A stretch of DNA of 64,000 nucleotides from Cinclus cinclus (Eukaryota; Chordata; Aves; Passeriformes; Cinclidae). Every line of letters starts with the position of its first letter. The stretch's first letter is position 1. The translations under genes and the position numbers were made by a program. Below are positions 34,858-47,900 of the stretch, piece after piece. A model generated the notes under the pieces. That model worked only from the letters and a program-made list of their open reading frames with translations, ran no database searches and was not told the DNA's origin. The stretch covers positions 37,024,654 through 37,088,653 of the forward strand of contig NC_085052.1 of assembly GCF_963662255.1 (NCBI RefSeq). The letters are read 5' to 3'.

Positions 34858-37059
34858 TTGGGTCACAATGGTTCCTTGCTTCTCTTAACCTCTGAGGTGT
34901 CACAATGCATCCCATGCCCTTTTAGGCCACTTGATGTCACAATGAATCATTTGATTCTTGGCCTCCATGGTGTCATAATGGTTCCTTGTTTCTATTGGGC
35001 CCCATGCTGTCACAATTCATCCCTGGCCCTTTTACGCCCCCTGGTGTCAAATGGGATCCTGGGATTATTAGCCTCCATTGGGTCACAATGGATCCTTGCT
35101 TCTCTTAACCCCTGTGCTGTCACAATGCATCCCATGCCCTTTTAGGCCACTTGATGTCACAATGAATCATTTGATTCTTGGCCACAACGGTGGCATAGTA
35201 AATCCTTGCTTCTATTGGTCCCCGTGCTGTAACAATCCATCCCTGGCCCTTTTTATACCCCCTGGTGCCACAAAGGATCATTAGATTGTTAGCCTGCATT
35301 GGGTCACAATGGTTCCTTGCTTCTCTTAACCTCTGTGGTGTCACAATGCAACCCATGCCCTTTTAGGCCACATGATGTCACAATGAATCATTTGATTTTT
35401 GGCATCCATGGTGGCATAATTGTACCAGGTTTTACTTGGGCCCCATGCTTTCACAATTCATTGCTGCCCCTTTTAGGCCCATTGGTGTCACAAGGGATCA
35501 TTAGATTGTTAGCCTGCATTGGGTCACAATGGTTCCTTGCTTCTCTTAACCTCTGTGGTGTCACAATGCATCCCATGCCCTTTTAGGCCACTTGATGTCA
35601 CAATGAAACATTTGATTCTTGGCCTCCATGGTGTCATAATGGTTCCTTGTTTTTATTGGGCCCCATGCTGTCACAATTCATCCCTGGCCCTTTTACGCCC
35701 CCTGGTGTCAAATGGGATCCTGGGATTATTAGCCTCCATTGGGTCACAATGGATCCTTGCTGCTCTTAACCTCTGTGCTGTCACAATGCATCCCATGCCC
35801 ATTTAGGCCACTTGATGTCACAATGAATCATTTGATTCTTGGACTCCACGGTGGCATAATAGATCCTTGCTTCTATTGGTCCCCGTGCTTTCACAATTCA
35901 TCCCTGCCCCTTTTAGGCCCATTGGTTTCACAAGGGATCATTAGATTGTTAGCCTGCATTGGGTCACAATGGTTCCTTGCTTCTCTTAACCTCTGAGGTG
36001 TCACAATGCATCCCATGCCCTTTTAGGCCACTTGATGTCACAATGAATCATTTGATTCTTGGCCTCCATGGTGTCATAATGGTTCCTTGTTTCTATTGGG
36101 CCCCATGCTGTCACAATTCATCCCTGGCCCTTTTACGCCCCCTGGTGTCAAATGGGATCCTGGGATTATTAGCCTCCATTGGGTCACAATGGATCCTTGC
36201 TTCTCTTAACCCCTGTGCTGTCACAATGCATCCCATGCCCTTTTAGGCCACTTGATGTCACAATGAATCATTTGATTCTTGGCCACAACGGTGGCATAGT
36301 AAATCCTTGCTTCTATTGGTCCCCGTGCTGTAACAATCCATCCCTGGCCCTTTTTATACCCCCTGGTGCCACAAAGGATCATTAGATTGTTAGCCTGCAT
36401 TGGGTCACAATGGTTCCTTGCTTCTCTTAACCTCTGTGGTGTCACAATGCAACCCATGCCCTTTTAGGCCACATGATGTCACAATGAATCATTTGATTTT
36501 TGGCATCCATGGTGGCATAATTGTACCAGGTTTTACTTGGGCCCCATGCTTTCACAATTCATCGCTGCCCCTTTTAGGCCCATTGGTGTCACAAGGGATC
36601 ATTAGATTGTTAGCCTGCATTGGGTCACAATGGTTCCTTGCTTCTCTTAACCTCTGTGGTGTCACAATGCATCCCATGCCCTTTTAGGCCACTTGATGTC
36701 ACAATGAAACATTTGATTCTTGGCCTCCATGGTGTCATAATGGTTCCTTGTTTTTATTGGGCCCCATGCTGTCACAATTCATCCCTGGCCCTTTTACGCC
36801 CCCTGGTGTCAAATGGGATCCTGGGATTATTAGCCTCCATTGGGTCACAATGGATCCTTGCTGCTCTTAACCTCTGTGCTGTCACAATGCATCCCATGCC
36901 CATTTAGGCCACTTGATGTCACAATGAATCATTTGATTCTTGGACTCCACGGTGGCATAATAGATCCTTGCTTCTATTGGTCCCCGTGCTGTAACAATCC
37001 ATCCCTGGCCCTTTTTATACCCCCTGGTGCCACAAGGGATCATTAGATTGTTAGCCTGC
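34858..37059 (+). repeat. 5-mer (1,101-bp) tandem duplication, copy II
   Basis: This is the counterpart of 17124-19325 at offset 17,734, so the 5-mer duplication predates the large super-repeat duplication. A private substitution, CATTGCTG for CATCGCTG, lies at about 35,461. It is a C-to-T change at a CpG. Confidence 0.85.
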
Positions 37060-38959
37060 ATTGGGTCACAATGGTTCCTTGCTTCTCTTAACCTCTGTGG
37101 TGTCACAATGCATTCCAAGCCCTTTTAGGCCACTTGGTCTTACAATGAACCATTTGATTCTTGGCCTTCATGGTGTCATAATGGTTCCTTGCTTCTATAG
37201 GTCCCCATGCTCTCAGAGTTCATCCGTGGTCCTTTTGCGCCCCCTGGTGTCAAAAGTGATTCTTAGATTGTTAGCCTGCATTGGGACACAATGGTTCCTT
37301 GCTTCTCTTAACCCCTGTGCTGTCACAATGCATCCCATGCCCTTTTAGGCAACATGATGTCACAATGAATCATTTGATTCTTGGCCTCCATGGTGGCGTA
37401 ATTGTACCAGGTTTTACTTGGGCCCCATGCTTTCACAATATATCCCTGCACTTTTAGGCCCATTGGTGTCACAAGGGATCATTAGATTGTTAGCCTGCAT
37501 TGGGTCACAATGGTTCCTTGTTTCTCTTTACCTCTGTGGTGTCACAATTCATCCCATGCCCTTTTAGGCCACTTGATGTCACAATGAATCATTAGATTCT
37601 TGGCCTACACGGTGGCATAATAGATCCTTGCTTCTATTGGTCCCCGTGCTGTAACAATCCATCCCTGGCCCTTTTTATACCCCCTGGTGAGACAAAGGAT
37701 CATTAGATTGTTAGCCTGCATTGGGTCACAATGGTTCCTTGCTTCTCTTAACCTCTGTGGTGTCACAATGCATCCCATGCCCTTTTAGGCCACATGATGT
37801 GACAATGAATCATTTGATTCTTGGCCTCCACGGTGGCATAAGAGATCCTTGTTTCTATTGGTCCCCGTGCTGTAACAATCCATCCCTGGCTCTTTTTATA
37901 CCCCCTGGTGCCACAAGGGATCATTAGATTGTTAGCCTGCATTGGGTCACAATGGTTCCTTGCTTCTCTTAACCTCTGTGGTGTCACAATGCATTCCAAG
38001 ACCTTTTAGGCCACTTGGTCTTACAATGAACCATTAGATTCTTGGCCTTCATGGTGTCATAATGGTTCCTTGCTTCTATAGGTCGCCATGATGTCTAGGT
38101 TCGTCCGTGGTCCTTTTGCGCCCCCTGGTGTCAAAAGGGATTCTTAGATTGTTAGCCTGCTTTGGGTCACAATGGATCCTTGCTTCTCTTAACCCCTGTC
38201 CTGTCACAATGCATCCCATGCCCTTTTATGCCACTTGATTTCACAATGAATCATTTGATTCTTGGCCTCCATGGTGGTGTAATTGTACCAGGTTTTAATT
38301 GGGACCCATGCTTTCACAATATATCCCTGCCCCTTTTAGGCCCATTGGTGTCACAAGGGATCATTAGATTGATAGCCTGCATTGGGTCACAATGGATCCT
38401 TACTTCTCTTAACCCCTGTGCTGTCACAATGCATCCCATGCCCTTCTAGGCCACTTGATGTCACAATGAATCATTTGATTCTTGGCCTCCATGGCGGCAT
38501 AATAGATCCTTGCTTCTATTGGTCCCCGTGCTGTAACATTCCATCCCTGGCCCTTTTAGGCCCATTGGTGTCACAAGGGATCATTAGATGGTTAGCCTGC
38601 ATTGGGTCACAATGGTTCCTTGCTTCTCTTAACCTCTGTGGTGTCACAATGCATTCCAAGCCCTTTTAGGCCACTTGGTCTTACAGTGAACCATTTGATT
38701 CTTGGCCTTCATGGTGTCATAATGGTTCCTTGCTTCTATAGGTCCCCATGCTGTCAGAGTTCATCCGTTGTCCTTTTGCGCCCCCTGGTGTCAAAAGGGA
38801 TTCTTAGATCGTTAGCCTGCATTGGGTCACAATGGTTCCTTGCTTCTCTTAACCTCTGTGGTGTCACAATGCATCCCATGCCCTTTTAGGGCACTTGATG
38901 TCACAATGAATCATTTGATTCTTGGCCTCCATGGTGTCATAATGGTTCCTTGTTTCTAT

Positions 38960-40330
38960 TGGGCCCCATGCTTTCACAATTCATCCCTGACCCTTTTAGG
39001 CCCATTGGTGTCACAAGGGATCATTAGATTGTTAGCCTGCATTGGGTCACAATGGTTCCTTGTTTCTCTTAACCTCTGTGGTGTCACAATGCATCCCATG
39101 CCCTTTTAGGCCACTTGGTCTCACAATGAACCATTTGATTCTTGGCCTTCATGGTGTCATAATGGTTCCTTGCTTCTATAGGTCCCCATGCTGTCAGAGT
39201 TCATCCGTTGTCCTTTTGCGCCCCCTGGTGTCAAAAGGGATGCTTAGATTATTAGCCTGCATTGGGTCACTATGGTTCCTTTCTTCTCTTAACCTCTCTG
39301 CTGTCACAATGCATCATGCCCTTTTAGGACACTTGATGTCACAATGAATCATTTGATTCTTGGCCTCCATGGTGTCATAATGGTTCCTTGTTTCTATTGG
39401 GCCCGATGCTGTCACAATTCATCCCTGGCCCTTTTACGCCCCCTGGTGTCAAATGGGATCCTGGGATTATTAGCCTACATTGGGTCACAATGGATCCTTG
39501 CTTCTCTTAACCCCTGTGCTGTCACAATGCATCCCATGCCCTTTTAGGCCACTTGATGTCACAATGAATCATTTGATTCTTGGCCTCCATGGTGGCGTAA
39601 TTGTACCAGGTTTTACTTGGGCCCCATGCTTTCACAATTCATCCCTGCCCCTTTTAGGACCATTGGTGTCAAAAGGGATCATTAGATTGTTAGCCTCCAT
39701 TGGGTCACAATGGATCCTTGCTTCTCTTAACCTCTGTGCTGTCACAATGCATCCCATGCCCATTTAGGCCACTTGATGTCACAATGAATCATTTGATTCT
39801 TGGCCTCCACGGTGGCATAATAGATCCTTGCTTCTATTGGTCCCCGTGCTGTAACAATCCATCCCTGGCCCTTTTTATACCCCCTGGTGCCACAAGGGAT
39901 CATTAGATTGTTAGCCTGCATTGGGTCACAATGGTTCCTTGCTTCTCTTAACCTCTGTGGTGTCACAATGCATTCCAAGCCCTTTTAGGCCACTTGGTCT
40001 TACAATGAACCATTTGATTCTTGGCCTTCATGGTGTCATAATGGTTCCTTGCTTCTATAGGTCCCCATGCTGTCAGAGTTCATCCGTGGTCCTTTTTCGC
40101 CCCCTGGTGTCAAAAGGGATTCTTAGATTGTTAGCCTGCTTTGGGTCACAATGGAACCTTGCTTCTCTTAACCCCTGTGGTGTCACAATGCATCCCATGC
40201 CCTTTTATGCCACTTGATGTCACAATGAATCATTTGATTCTTGGCCTCCATGGTGGTGTAATTGTACCAGGTTTTAATTGGGACCCATGCTTTCACAATA
40301 TATCCCTGCCCCTTTTAGGCCCATTGGTGT
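38960..40330 (+). repeat. Mosaic transition between two array regimes
   Basis: Here the match to super-repeat copy I ends (about 38,960) and the regular 21-mer order has not begun (about 40,330). The stretch holds about six monomers of mixed class. One at 39262-39479 is 218 bp because CATCCCATG became CATCATG. The F-D pair at 39700 and 39921 resembles the pair at 36840 and 37061. The monomer at 40141 resembles class C of position 18 in the 21-mer but keeps substitutions such as GGGACCCATGC, seen also at 20568 and 38302. No unique sequence is present. Confidence 0.7.
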
Positions 40331-40360
40331 CAAAAGGGATCATTAGATTATTAGCCTCCA

Positions 40361-41021
40361 TTGGGTCACAATGGATCCTTGCTTCTCTTAACCCCTGTGC
40401 TGTCACAATGCATCCCATGCCCTTTTAGGCCACTTGATGTCACAATGAATCATTTGATTCTTGGCCTCCACCGTGGCATAATAGATCCTTGCTTCTATTG
40501 GTCCCCGTGCTGTAACAATCTATCCCTGGCCCTTTTTATACCCCCTGGTGCCAAAAGGGATCATTAGATTGTTAGCCTGCATTGGGTCACAATGGTTCCT
40601 TGCTTCTCTTAACCCCTGTGGTGTCACAATGCATCCCATGCGCTTTTAGGCCACATGATGTCACAATGAATTATTTGATTCTTGGCCTCCATGGTGGCAT
40701 AATAGATCCTTGCTTCTATTGGTCCCCGTGCTGTAACAATTCATCCCTGGCCCTTTTAGGCCCATTGGTGTCACAAGGGATCATTAGATTGTTAGCCTGC
40801 ATTGGGTCACAATGGTTCCTTGCTTCTCTTAACCTCTGTGCTGTCACAATGCATCCCATGCCCTTTTAGGCCACTTGATGTCACAATGAATCATTTGATT
40901 CTTGGCCTCCATGGTGTCATAATGGTTCCTAGTTTCTATTGGGCCCCATGCTGTCACAATTCATCCCTGGCCCTTTTACGCCCCCTGGTGTCAAATGGGA
41001 TCCTGGGATTATTAGCCTCCA
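40361..41021 (+). repeat. Partial 21-mer unit (positions 19-21)
   Basis: Three monomers (F variant at 40361, B at 40582, A at 40802) match 44324, 44545 and 44765 at offset 3,963. They carry the marker CAATCTATCCC of the position-19 F variant and TGCGCTTTTAGG in the B monomer. They are the leftmost recognisable part of the regular 21-mer array. Confidence 0.8.
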
Positions 41022-44000
41022 TTGGGTCACAATGCATCCTTGCTGCTCTTAACCCCTGTGGTGTCACAATGCATCCCATGCCCTTTTAGGCCACTTGATG
41101 TCACAATGAATCATTTGAGTCTTGGCCTCCACGGTGGCATAATAGATCCTTGCTTCTATTGGTCCCCGTGCTGTAACAATCCATCCCTGGCCCTTTTTAT
41201 ACCCCCTGGTGCCACAAGGGATCATTAGATTGTTAGCCTGCATTGGGTCACAATGGTTCCTTGCTTCTCTTAACCTCTGTGGTGTCACAATGCATTCCAA
41301 GCCCTTTTAGGCCACTTGGTCTTACAATGAACCATTTGATTCTTGGCCTTCATGGTGTCATAATGGTTCCTTGCTTCTATAGGTCCCCATGCTGCCACAA
41401 TTCATCCCTGGCCCTTTTACGCCCCCTGGTGTCAAATGGGATCCTGGGATTTTTAGCCTCCATTGGGTCACAATGGATCCTTACTTCCCTTAACCCCTGT
41501 GCTGTCACAATGCATCCCATGCCCTTTTAGGCCACATGATGTCACAATGAATTATTTGATTCTTGCCCTCCATGGCGGCATAATAGATCCTTGCTTCTAT
41601 TGGTCCCCGTGCTGTAACAATTCATCCCTGGCCCTTTTAGGCCCATTGGTGTCACAAGGGATCATTAGATTGTTAGCCTCCATTGGGTCACAATGGATCC
41701 TTGCTTCTCTTAACACCTGTGGTGTCACAATGCATCCCATGCCCTTTTGGGCCACTTGATGTCACAATGAATCATTTGATTCTTGGCCTCCATGGTGGCA
41801 TAATTGTAGCAGGTTTTAATTGGGCCCCATTCTTTCACAATACATCCCTGCCCCTTTTAGGCCCATTGGTGTCACAAGGGATCATTAGTTTGTTAGCCTG
41901 CATTGGGTCACAATGGATCCTTGCTTCTCTTAACCCCTGTGGTGTCACAATGCATCCCATGCCCTTTTAGGCCACATGACGTCACAATGAATCATTTGAT
42001 TCTTGGCCTCCATGGCGGCATAATAGATCCTTGCTTCTATTGGTCCCCGTGCTGTAACAATTCATCCCTGGCCCTTTTAGGCCCATTGGTGTCACAAGGG
42101 ATCATTAGATTGTTAGCCTGCATTGGGTCACAATGGTTCCTTGCTTCTCTTAACCTCTGTGGTGTCACAATGCATCCCATGCCCTTTTAGGCCACTTGAT
42201 GTCACAATGAATCATTTGATTCTTGGCCTCCCTGGTGTCATAAACGTTCCTTGCTTCTATTGGGCCCCATGCTGTCAGAGTCCATCCGTGGTCCTTTTGC
42301 GCCCCCTGGTGTCAAAAGGGATCATTAGATTGTTAGCCTGCATTGGGTCACAATGGATCCTTGCTTCTCTTAACCCCTGTGCTGTCACAATGCATCCCAT
42401 GCCCTTTTAGGCCACTTGATGTCACAATGAATCATTTGATTCTTGGGCTCCATGGTGGTGTAATTGTACCAGGTTTTACTTGGGCCCCATGCTTTCACAA
42501 TTCATCCCTGGCCCTTTTAGGACCATTGGTGTAAACAAGGGATCATTAGATTGTTAGCCTGCATTGGGTCACAATGGTTCCTTGCTTCTCTTAACCTCTG
42601 TGGTGTCACAATGCATCCCATGCCCTTTTGGGCCACTTGATGTCACAATGAATCGTTTGATTCTTGGCCTCCATGGTGTCATAATGGTTCCTTGTTTCTA
42701 TTGGGCCCCATGCCTTCACAATACATCCCTGCCCCTTTTAGGCGCCTTGGTGTCAAAAGGGATCATTAGATTGTTAGCCTGCATTGGGTCACAATGGATC
42801 CTTACTTCTCTTAACCCCTGTGCTGTCACAATGCATCCCATGCCCTTTTAGGCCACATGATGTCACAATGAATTATCTGATTCTTGGCCTCCATGGCGGC
42901 ATAATAGATCCTTGCTTCTATTGGTCCCCGTGCTGTAACAATTCATCCCTGGCCCTTTTAGGCCCATTGGTGTCACAAGGGATCATTAGATTGTTAGCCT
43001 GCATTGGGTCACAATGGTTCCTTGCTTCTCTTAACCTCTGTGGTGTCAAAATGCATCCCATGCCCTTTTAGGCCACTTGATGTCACAATGAATCATTTGA
43101 TTCTTGGCCTCCATGGTGTCATAATGGTTCCCTGCTTCTATTGGGCCCCATGCCTTCACAATACATCCCTGCCCCTTTTACGCCCCCTGGTGTCAAATGG
43201 GATGCAGGGATTATTAGTCTCCATTGGGTCACAATGGATCCTTGCTTCTCTTAACCTCTGTGGTGTCACAATGCATCCCATGCCCTTTTAGGCCACTTGA
43301 TGTCACAATGAATCATTTGATTCTTGGCCTCCATGGTGGCATAATTGTACCAGGTTTTACTTGGGCCCCATGCTTTCACAATTCATCGCTGCCCCTTTTA
43401 GGCCCATTGGTGTCACAAGGGATCATTAGATTGTTAGCCTCCATTGGGTCACAATGGATCGTTGCTTCTCTTAACACCTGTGGTGTCACAATGCATCCCA
43501 TGCCCTTTTGGGCCACTTGATGTCACAATGAATCATTTGATTCTTGGCCTCCATGGTGGTGTAATTGTACCAGGTTTTACTTGGGCCCCATGCTTTCACA
43601 ATTCATCCCTGCCCCTTTTAGGCCCATTGGTGTCACAAGGGATCATTAGATTGTTAGCCTCCATTGGGTCACAATGGTTCCTTGCTTCTCTTAACCCCTG
43701 TGGTGTCACAATGCATCCCATGCCCTTTTAGGCCACTTGATGTCACAATGAATCATTTGATTCCTGGCCTCCATGGTGGTGTAATTGTACGAGGTTTTAC
43801 TTGGGCCCCATGCTTTCACAATTCATCCCTGCCCCTTTTAGGCCCATTGGTGTCACAAGGGATCATTAGATTGTTAGCCTGCATTGGGTCACAATGGTTC
43901 CTTGCTTCTCTTAACCTCTGTGGTGTCACAATGCATCCCATGATCTTTTAGGCCACTTGATGTCACAATGAATCATTTGATTCTTGGCCTCCATGGTGTC

Positions 44001-44984
44001 ATAATGGTTCCTTGTTTCTATTGGGCCCCATGCTTTCACAATACATCCCTGCTCCTTTTAGGCCCATTGGTGTCAAAAGGGATCATTAGATTGTTATCCT
44101 CCATTGGGTCACAATGGATCCTTACTTCTCTTAACCCCTGTGCTGTCACAATGCATCCCATGCCCTTTTAGGCCACTTGATGTCACAATGAATCATTTAA
44201 TTCTTGGCCTCCATGGTGGCGTAATTGTACCAGGTTTTAATTGGGCCCCATGCTTTCACAATATATCCCTGCCCCTTTTAGGCCCATTGGTGTCACAAGG
44301 GATCATTAGATTATTAGCCTCCATTGGGTCACAATGGATCCTTGCTTCTCTTAACCCCTGTGCTGTCACAATGCATCCCATGCCCTTTTAGGCCACTTGA
44401 TGTCACAATGAATCATTTGATTCTTGGCCTCCACCGTGGCATAATAGATCCTTGCTTCTATTGGTCCCCGTGCTGTAACAATCTATCCCTGGCCCTTTTT
44501 ATACCCCCTGGTGCCAAAAGGGATCATTAGATTGTTAGCCTGCATTGGGTCACAATGGTTCCTTGCTTCTCTTAACCCCTGTGGTGTCACAATGCATCCC
44601 ATGCGCTTTTAGGCCACATGATGTCACAATGAATTATTTGATTCTTGGCCTCCATGGTGGCATAATAGATCCTTGCTTCTATTGGTCCCCGTGCTGTAAC
44701 AATTCATCCCTGGCCCTTTTAGGCCCATTGGTGTCACAAGGGATCATTAGATTGTTAGCCTGCATTGGGTCACAATGGTTCCTTGCTTCTCTTAACCTCT
44801 GTGCTGTCACAATGCATCCCATGCCCTTTTAGGCCACTTGATGTCACAATGAATCATTTGATTCTTGGCCTCCATGGTGTCATAATGGTTCCTAGTTTCT
44901 ATTGGGCCCCATGCTGTCACAATTCATCCCTGGCCCTTTTACGCCCCCTGGTGTCAAATGGGATCCTGGGATTATTAGCCTCCA
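41022..44984 (+). repeat. HOR unit 1, 18-mer (3,963 bp)
   Basis: Class order is F, D/A hybrid, B, C, B, E, C, A, B, A, C, C, C, A, C, F, B, A. Compared with the 21-mer it lacks three monomers (660 bp). The deletion point is inside monomer 41243-41462, where a class D start joins the class A end of position 5 within CCCCATGCTG at 41385-41394. After that the sequence runs in register with the next unit at offset 4,623. Confidence 0.85.
41243..41462 (+). repeat. D/A hybrid monomer at an 18-mer deletion junction
   Basis: Up to CTTCTATAGGT the monomer is class D, as at 45206. From GCCACAATTCATCCC onward it is the class A of HOR position 5 (as at 45866, with the diagnostic GCTGCCAC and GGGATTTTTAGCC). 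The switch falls within the ten bases 41385-41394 common to both parents. This is a separate event from the D/A hybrid at 6881, whose exchange point lies earlier in the monomer. Confidence 0.82.
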
Positions 44985-47900
44985 TTGGGTCACAATGCAT
45001 CCTTGCTGCTCTTAACCCCTGTGGTGTCACAATGCATCCCATGCCCTTTTAGGCCACTTGATGTCACAATGAATCATTTGAGTCTTGGCCTCCACGGTGG
45101 CATAATAGATCCTTGCTTCTATTGGTCCCCGTGCTGTAACAATCCATCCCTGGCCCTTTTTATACCCCCTGGTGCCACAAGGGATCATTAGATTGTTAGC
45201 CTGCATTGGGTCACAATGGTTCCTTGCTTCTCTTAACCTCTGTGGTGTCACAATGCATTCCAAGCCCTTTTAGGCCACTTGGTCTTACAATGAACCATTT
45301 GATTCTTGGCCTTCATGGTGTCATAATGGTTCCTTGCTTCTATAGGTCCCCATGCTGTCAGAGTTCATCAGTGGTCCTCTTGCGCCTCCTGGTGTCAAAA
45401 GGGATACTTAGATTGTTAGCCTCCATTGGGTCACAATGGATCCTTGCTTCTCTTAACCCCTGTGCTGTCACAATGCATCCCATGCCCTTTTAGGCCACAT
45501 GATGTCACAATGAATTATCTGATTCTTGGCCTCAATGGTGGCATAATAGATCCTTGCTTCTATTGGTCCCCGTGCTGTAACAATTCATCCCTGGCCCTTT
45601 TAGGCCCATTGGTGTCACAAGGGATCATTAGATTGTTAGCCTCCCTTGGGTCACAATGGTTCCTTGCTTCTCTTAACCTCTGTGGTGTCACAATGCATCC
45701 CATGCCCTTTTAGGCCACTTGATGTCACAAGGAATTATTTGATTCTTGGCCTCCATGGTGGCATAATTGTACCAGGTTTTACTTGGGCCCCATGCTTTCA
45801 CAATTCATCCCTGCCCCTTTTAGGCCCATTGGTGTCACAAGGGATCATTAGATTGTTAGCCTGCATTGGGTCACAATGGTTCCTTGCTTCTCTTAACCTC
45901 TGTGGTATCACAATGCATTCCATGCCATTTTAGGCCACTTGATGTCACAATGAATCATTTGATTCTTGGCCTCCATGGTGTCATAATGGTTCCATGTTTC
46001 TATTGGGCCCCATGCTGCCACAATTCATCCCTGGCCCTTTTACGCCCCCTGGTGTCAAATGGGATCCTGGGATTTTTAGCCTCCATTGGGTCACAATGGA
46101 TCCTTACTTCTCTTAACCCCTGTGCTGTCACAATGCATCCCATGCCCTTTTAGGCCACATGATGTCACAATGAATTATTTGATTCTTGCCCTCCATGGCG
46201 GCATAATAGATCCTTGCTTCTATTGGTCCCCGTGCTGTAACAATTCATCCCTGGCCCTTTTAGGCCCATTGGTGTCACAAGGGATCATTAGATTGTTAGC
46301 CTCCATTGGGTCACAATGGATCCTTGCTTCTCTTAACACCTGTGGTGTCACAATGCATCCCATGCCCTTTTGGGCCACTTGATGTCACAATGAATCATTT
46401 GATTCTTGGCCTCCATGGTGGCATAATTGTACCAGGTTTTACTTGGGCCCCATGCTTTCACAATTCATCGCTGCCCCTTTTAGGCCCATTGGTGTCACAA
46501 GGGATCATTAGATTGTTAGCCTCCATTGGGTCACAATGGATCCTTGCTTCTCTTAACCCCTGTGGTGTCACAATGCATCCCATGCCCTTTTAGGCCACAT
46601 GACGTCACAATGAATCATTTGATTCTTGGCCTCCATGGCGGCATAATAGATCCTTGCTTCTATTGGTCCCCGTGCTGTAACAATTCATCCCTGGCCCTTT
46701 TAGGCCCATTGGTGTCACAAGGGATCATTAGATTGTTAGCCTGCATTGGGTCACAATGGTTCCTTGCTTCTCTTAACCTCTGTGGTGTCACAATGCATCC
46801 CATGCCCTTTTAGGCCACTTGATGTCACAATGAATCACTTGATTCTTGGCCTCCCTCGTGTCATAAACGTTCCTTGCTTCTATTGGGCCCCATGCTGTCA
46901 GAGTCCATCCGTGGTCCTTTTGCGCCCCCTGGTGTCAAAAGGGATTCTTAGATTGTTAGCCTGCATTGGGTCACAATGGATCCTTGCTTCTCTTAACCCC
47001 TGTGCTGTCACAATGCATCCCATGCCCTTTTAGGCCACTTGATGTCACAATGAATCATTTGATTCTTGGCCTCCATGGTGGTGTAATTGTACCAGGTTTT
47101 ACTTGGGCCCCATGCTTTCACAATTAATCCCTGGCCCTTTTAGGCCCATTGGTGTAAACAAGGGATCATTAGATTGTTAGCCTGCATTGGGTCACAATGG
47201 TTCCTTGCTTCTCTTAACCTCTGTGGTGTCACAATGCATCCCATGCCCTTTTGGGCCACTTGATGTCACAATGAATCGTTTGATTCTTGGCCTCCATGGT
47301 GTCATAATGGTTCCTTGTTTCTATTGGTCCCCGTGCTGTAACAATTCATCCCTGCCCCTTTTAGGCGCCTTGGTGTCAAAAGGGATCATTAGATTGTTAG
47401 CCTGCATTGGGTCACAATGGATCCTTACTTCTCTTAACCCCTGTGCTGTCACAATGCATCCCATGCCCTTTTAGGCCACATGATGTCACAATGAATTATC
47501 TGATTCTTGGCCTCCATGGCGGCATAATAGATCCTTGCTTCTATTGGTCCCCGTGCTGTAACAATTCATCCCTGCCCCTTTTAGGCCCATTGGTGTCACA
47601 AGGGATCATTAGATTGTTAGCCTGCATTGGGTCACAATGGTTCCTTGCTTCTCTTAACCTCTGTGGTGTCAAAATGCATCCCATGCCCTTTTAGGCCACT
47701 TGATGTCACAATGAATCATTTGATTCTTGGCCTCCATGGTGTCATAATGGTTCCCTGCTTCTATTGGGCCCCATGCCTTCACAATTCATCCCTGGCCCTT
47801 TTACGCCCCCTGGTGTCAAATGGGATGCAGGGATTATTAGTCTCCATTGGGTCACAATGGATCCTTGCTTCTCTTAACCTCTGTGGTGTCACAATGCATC

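Larger units (their letters stand above)
21088..38821 (+). repeat. Super-repeat copy II (17,734 bp)
   Basis: This is the head-to-tail second copy of the preceding super-repeat. By eye I noticed about a dozen single-base differences over the first 12.4 kb, for example G/C at about 5035 versus 23870, T/C at about 5454 versus 24289, and A/C at 31479 versus 12644. That suggests near 99.9% identity, but I did not align every base. A 4-monomer block at 33537-34417 replaces the 9-monomer block at 14702-16683 of copy I. Similarity to copy I ends near 38,960. The junction with copy I lies between about 21,122 and 21,220. Confidence 0.88.
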
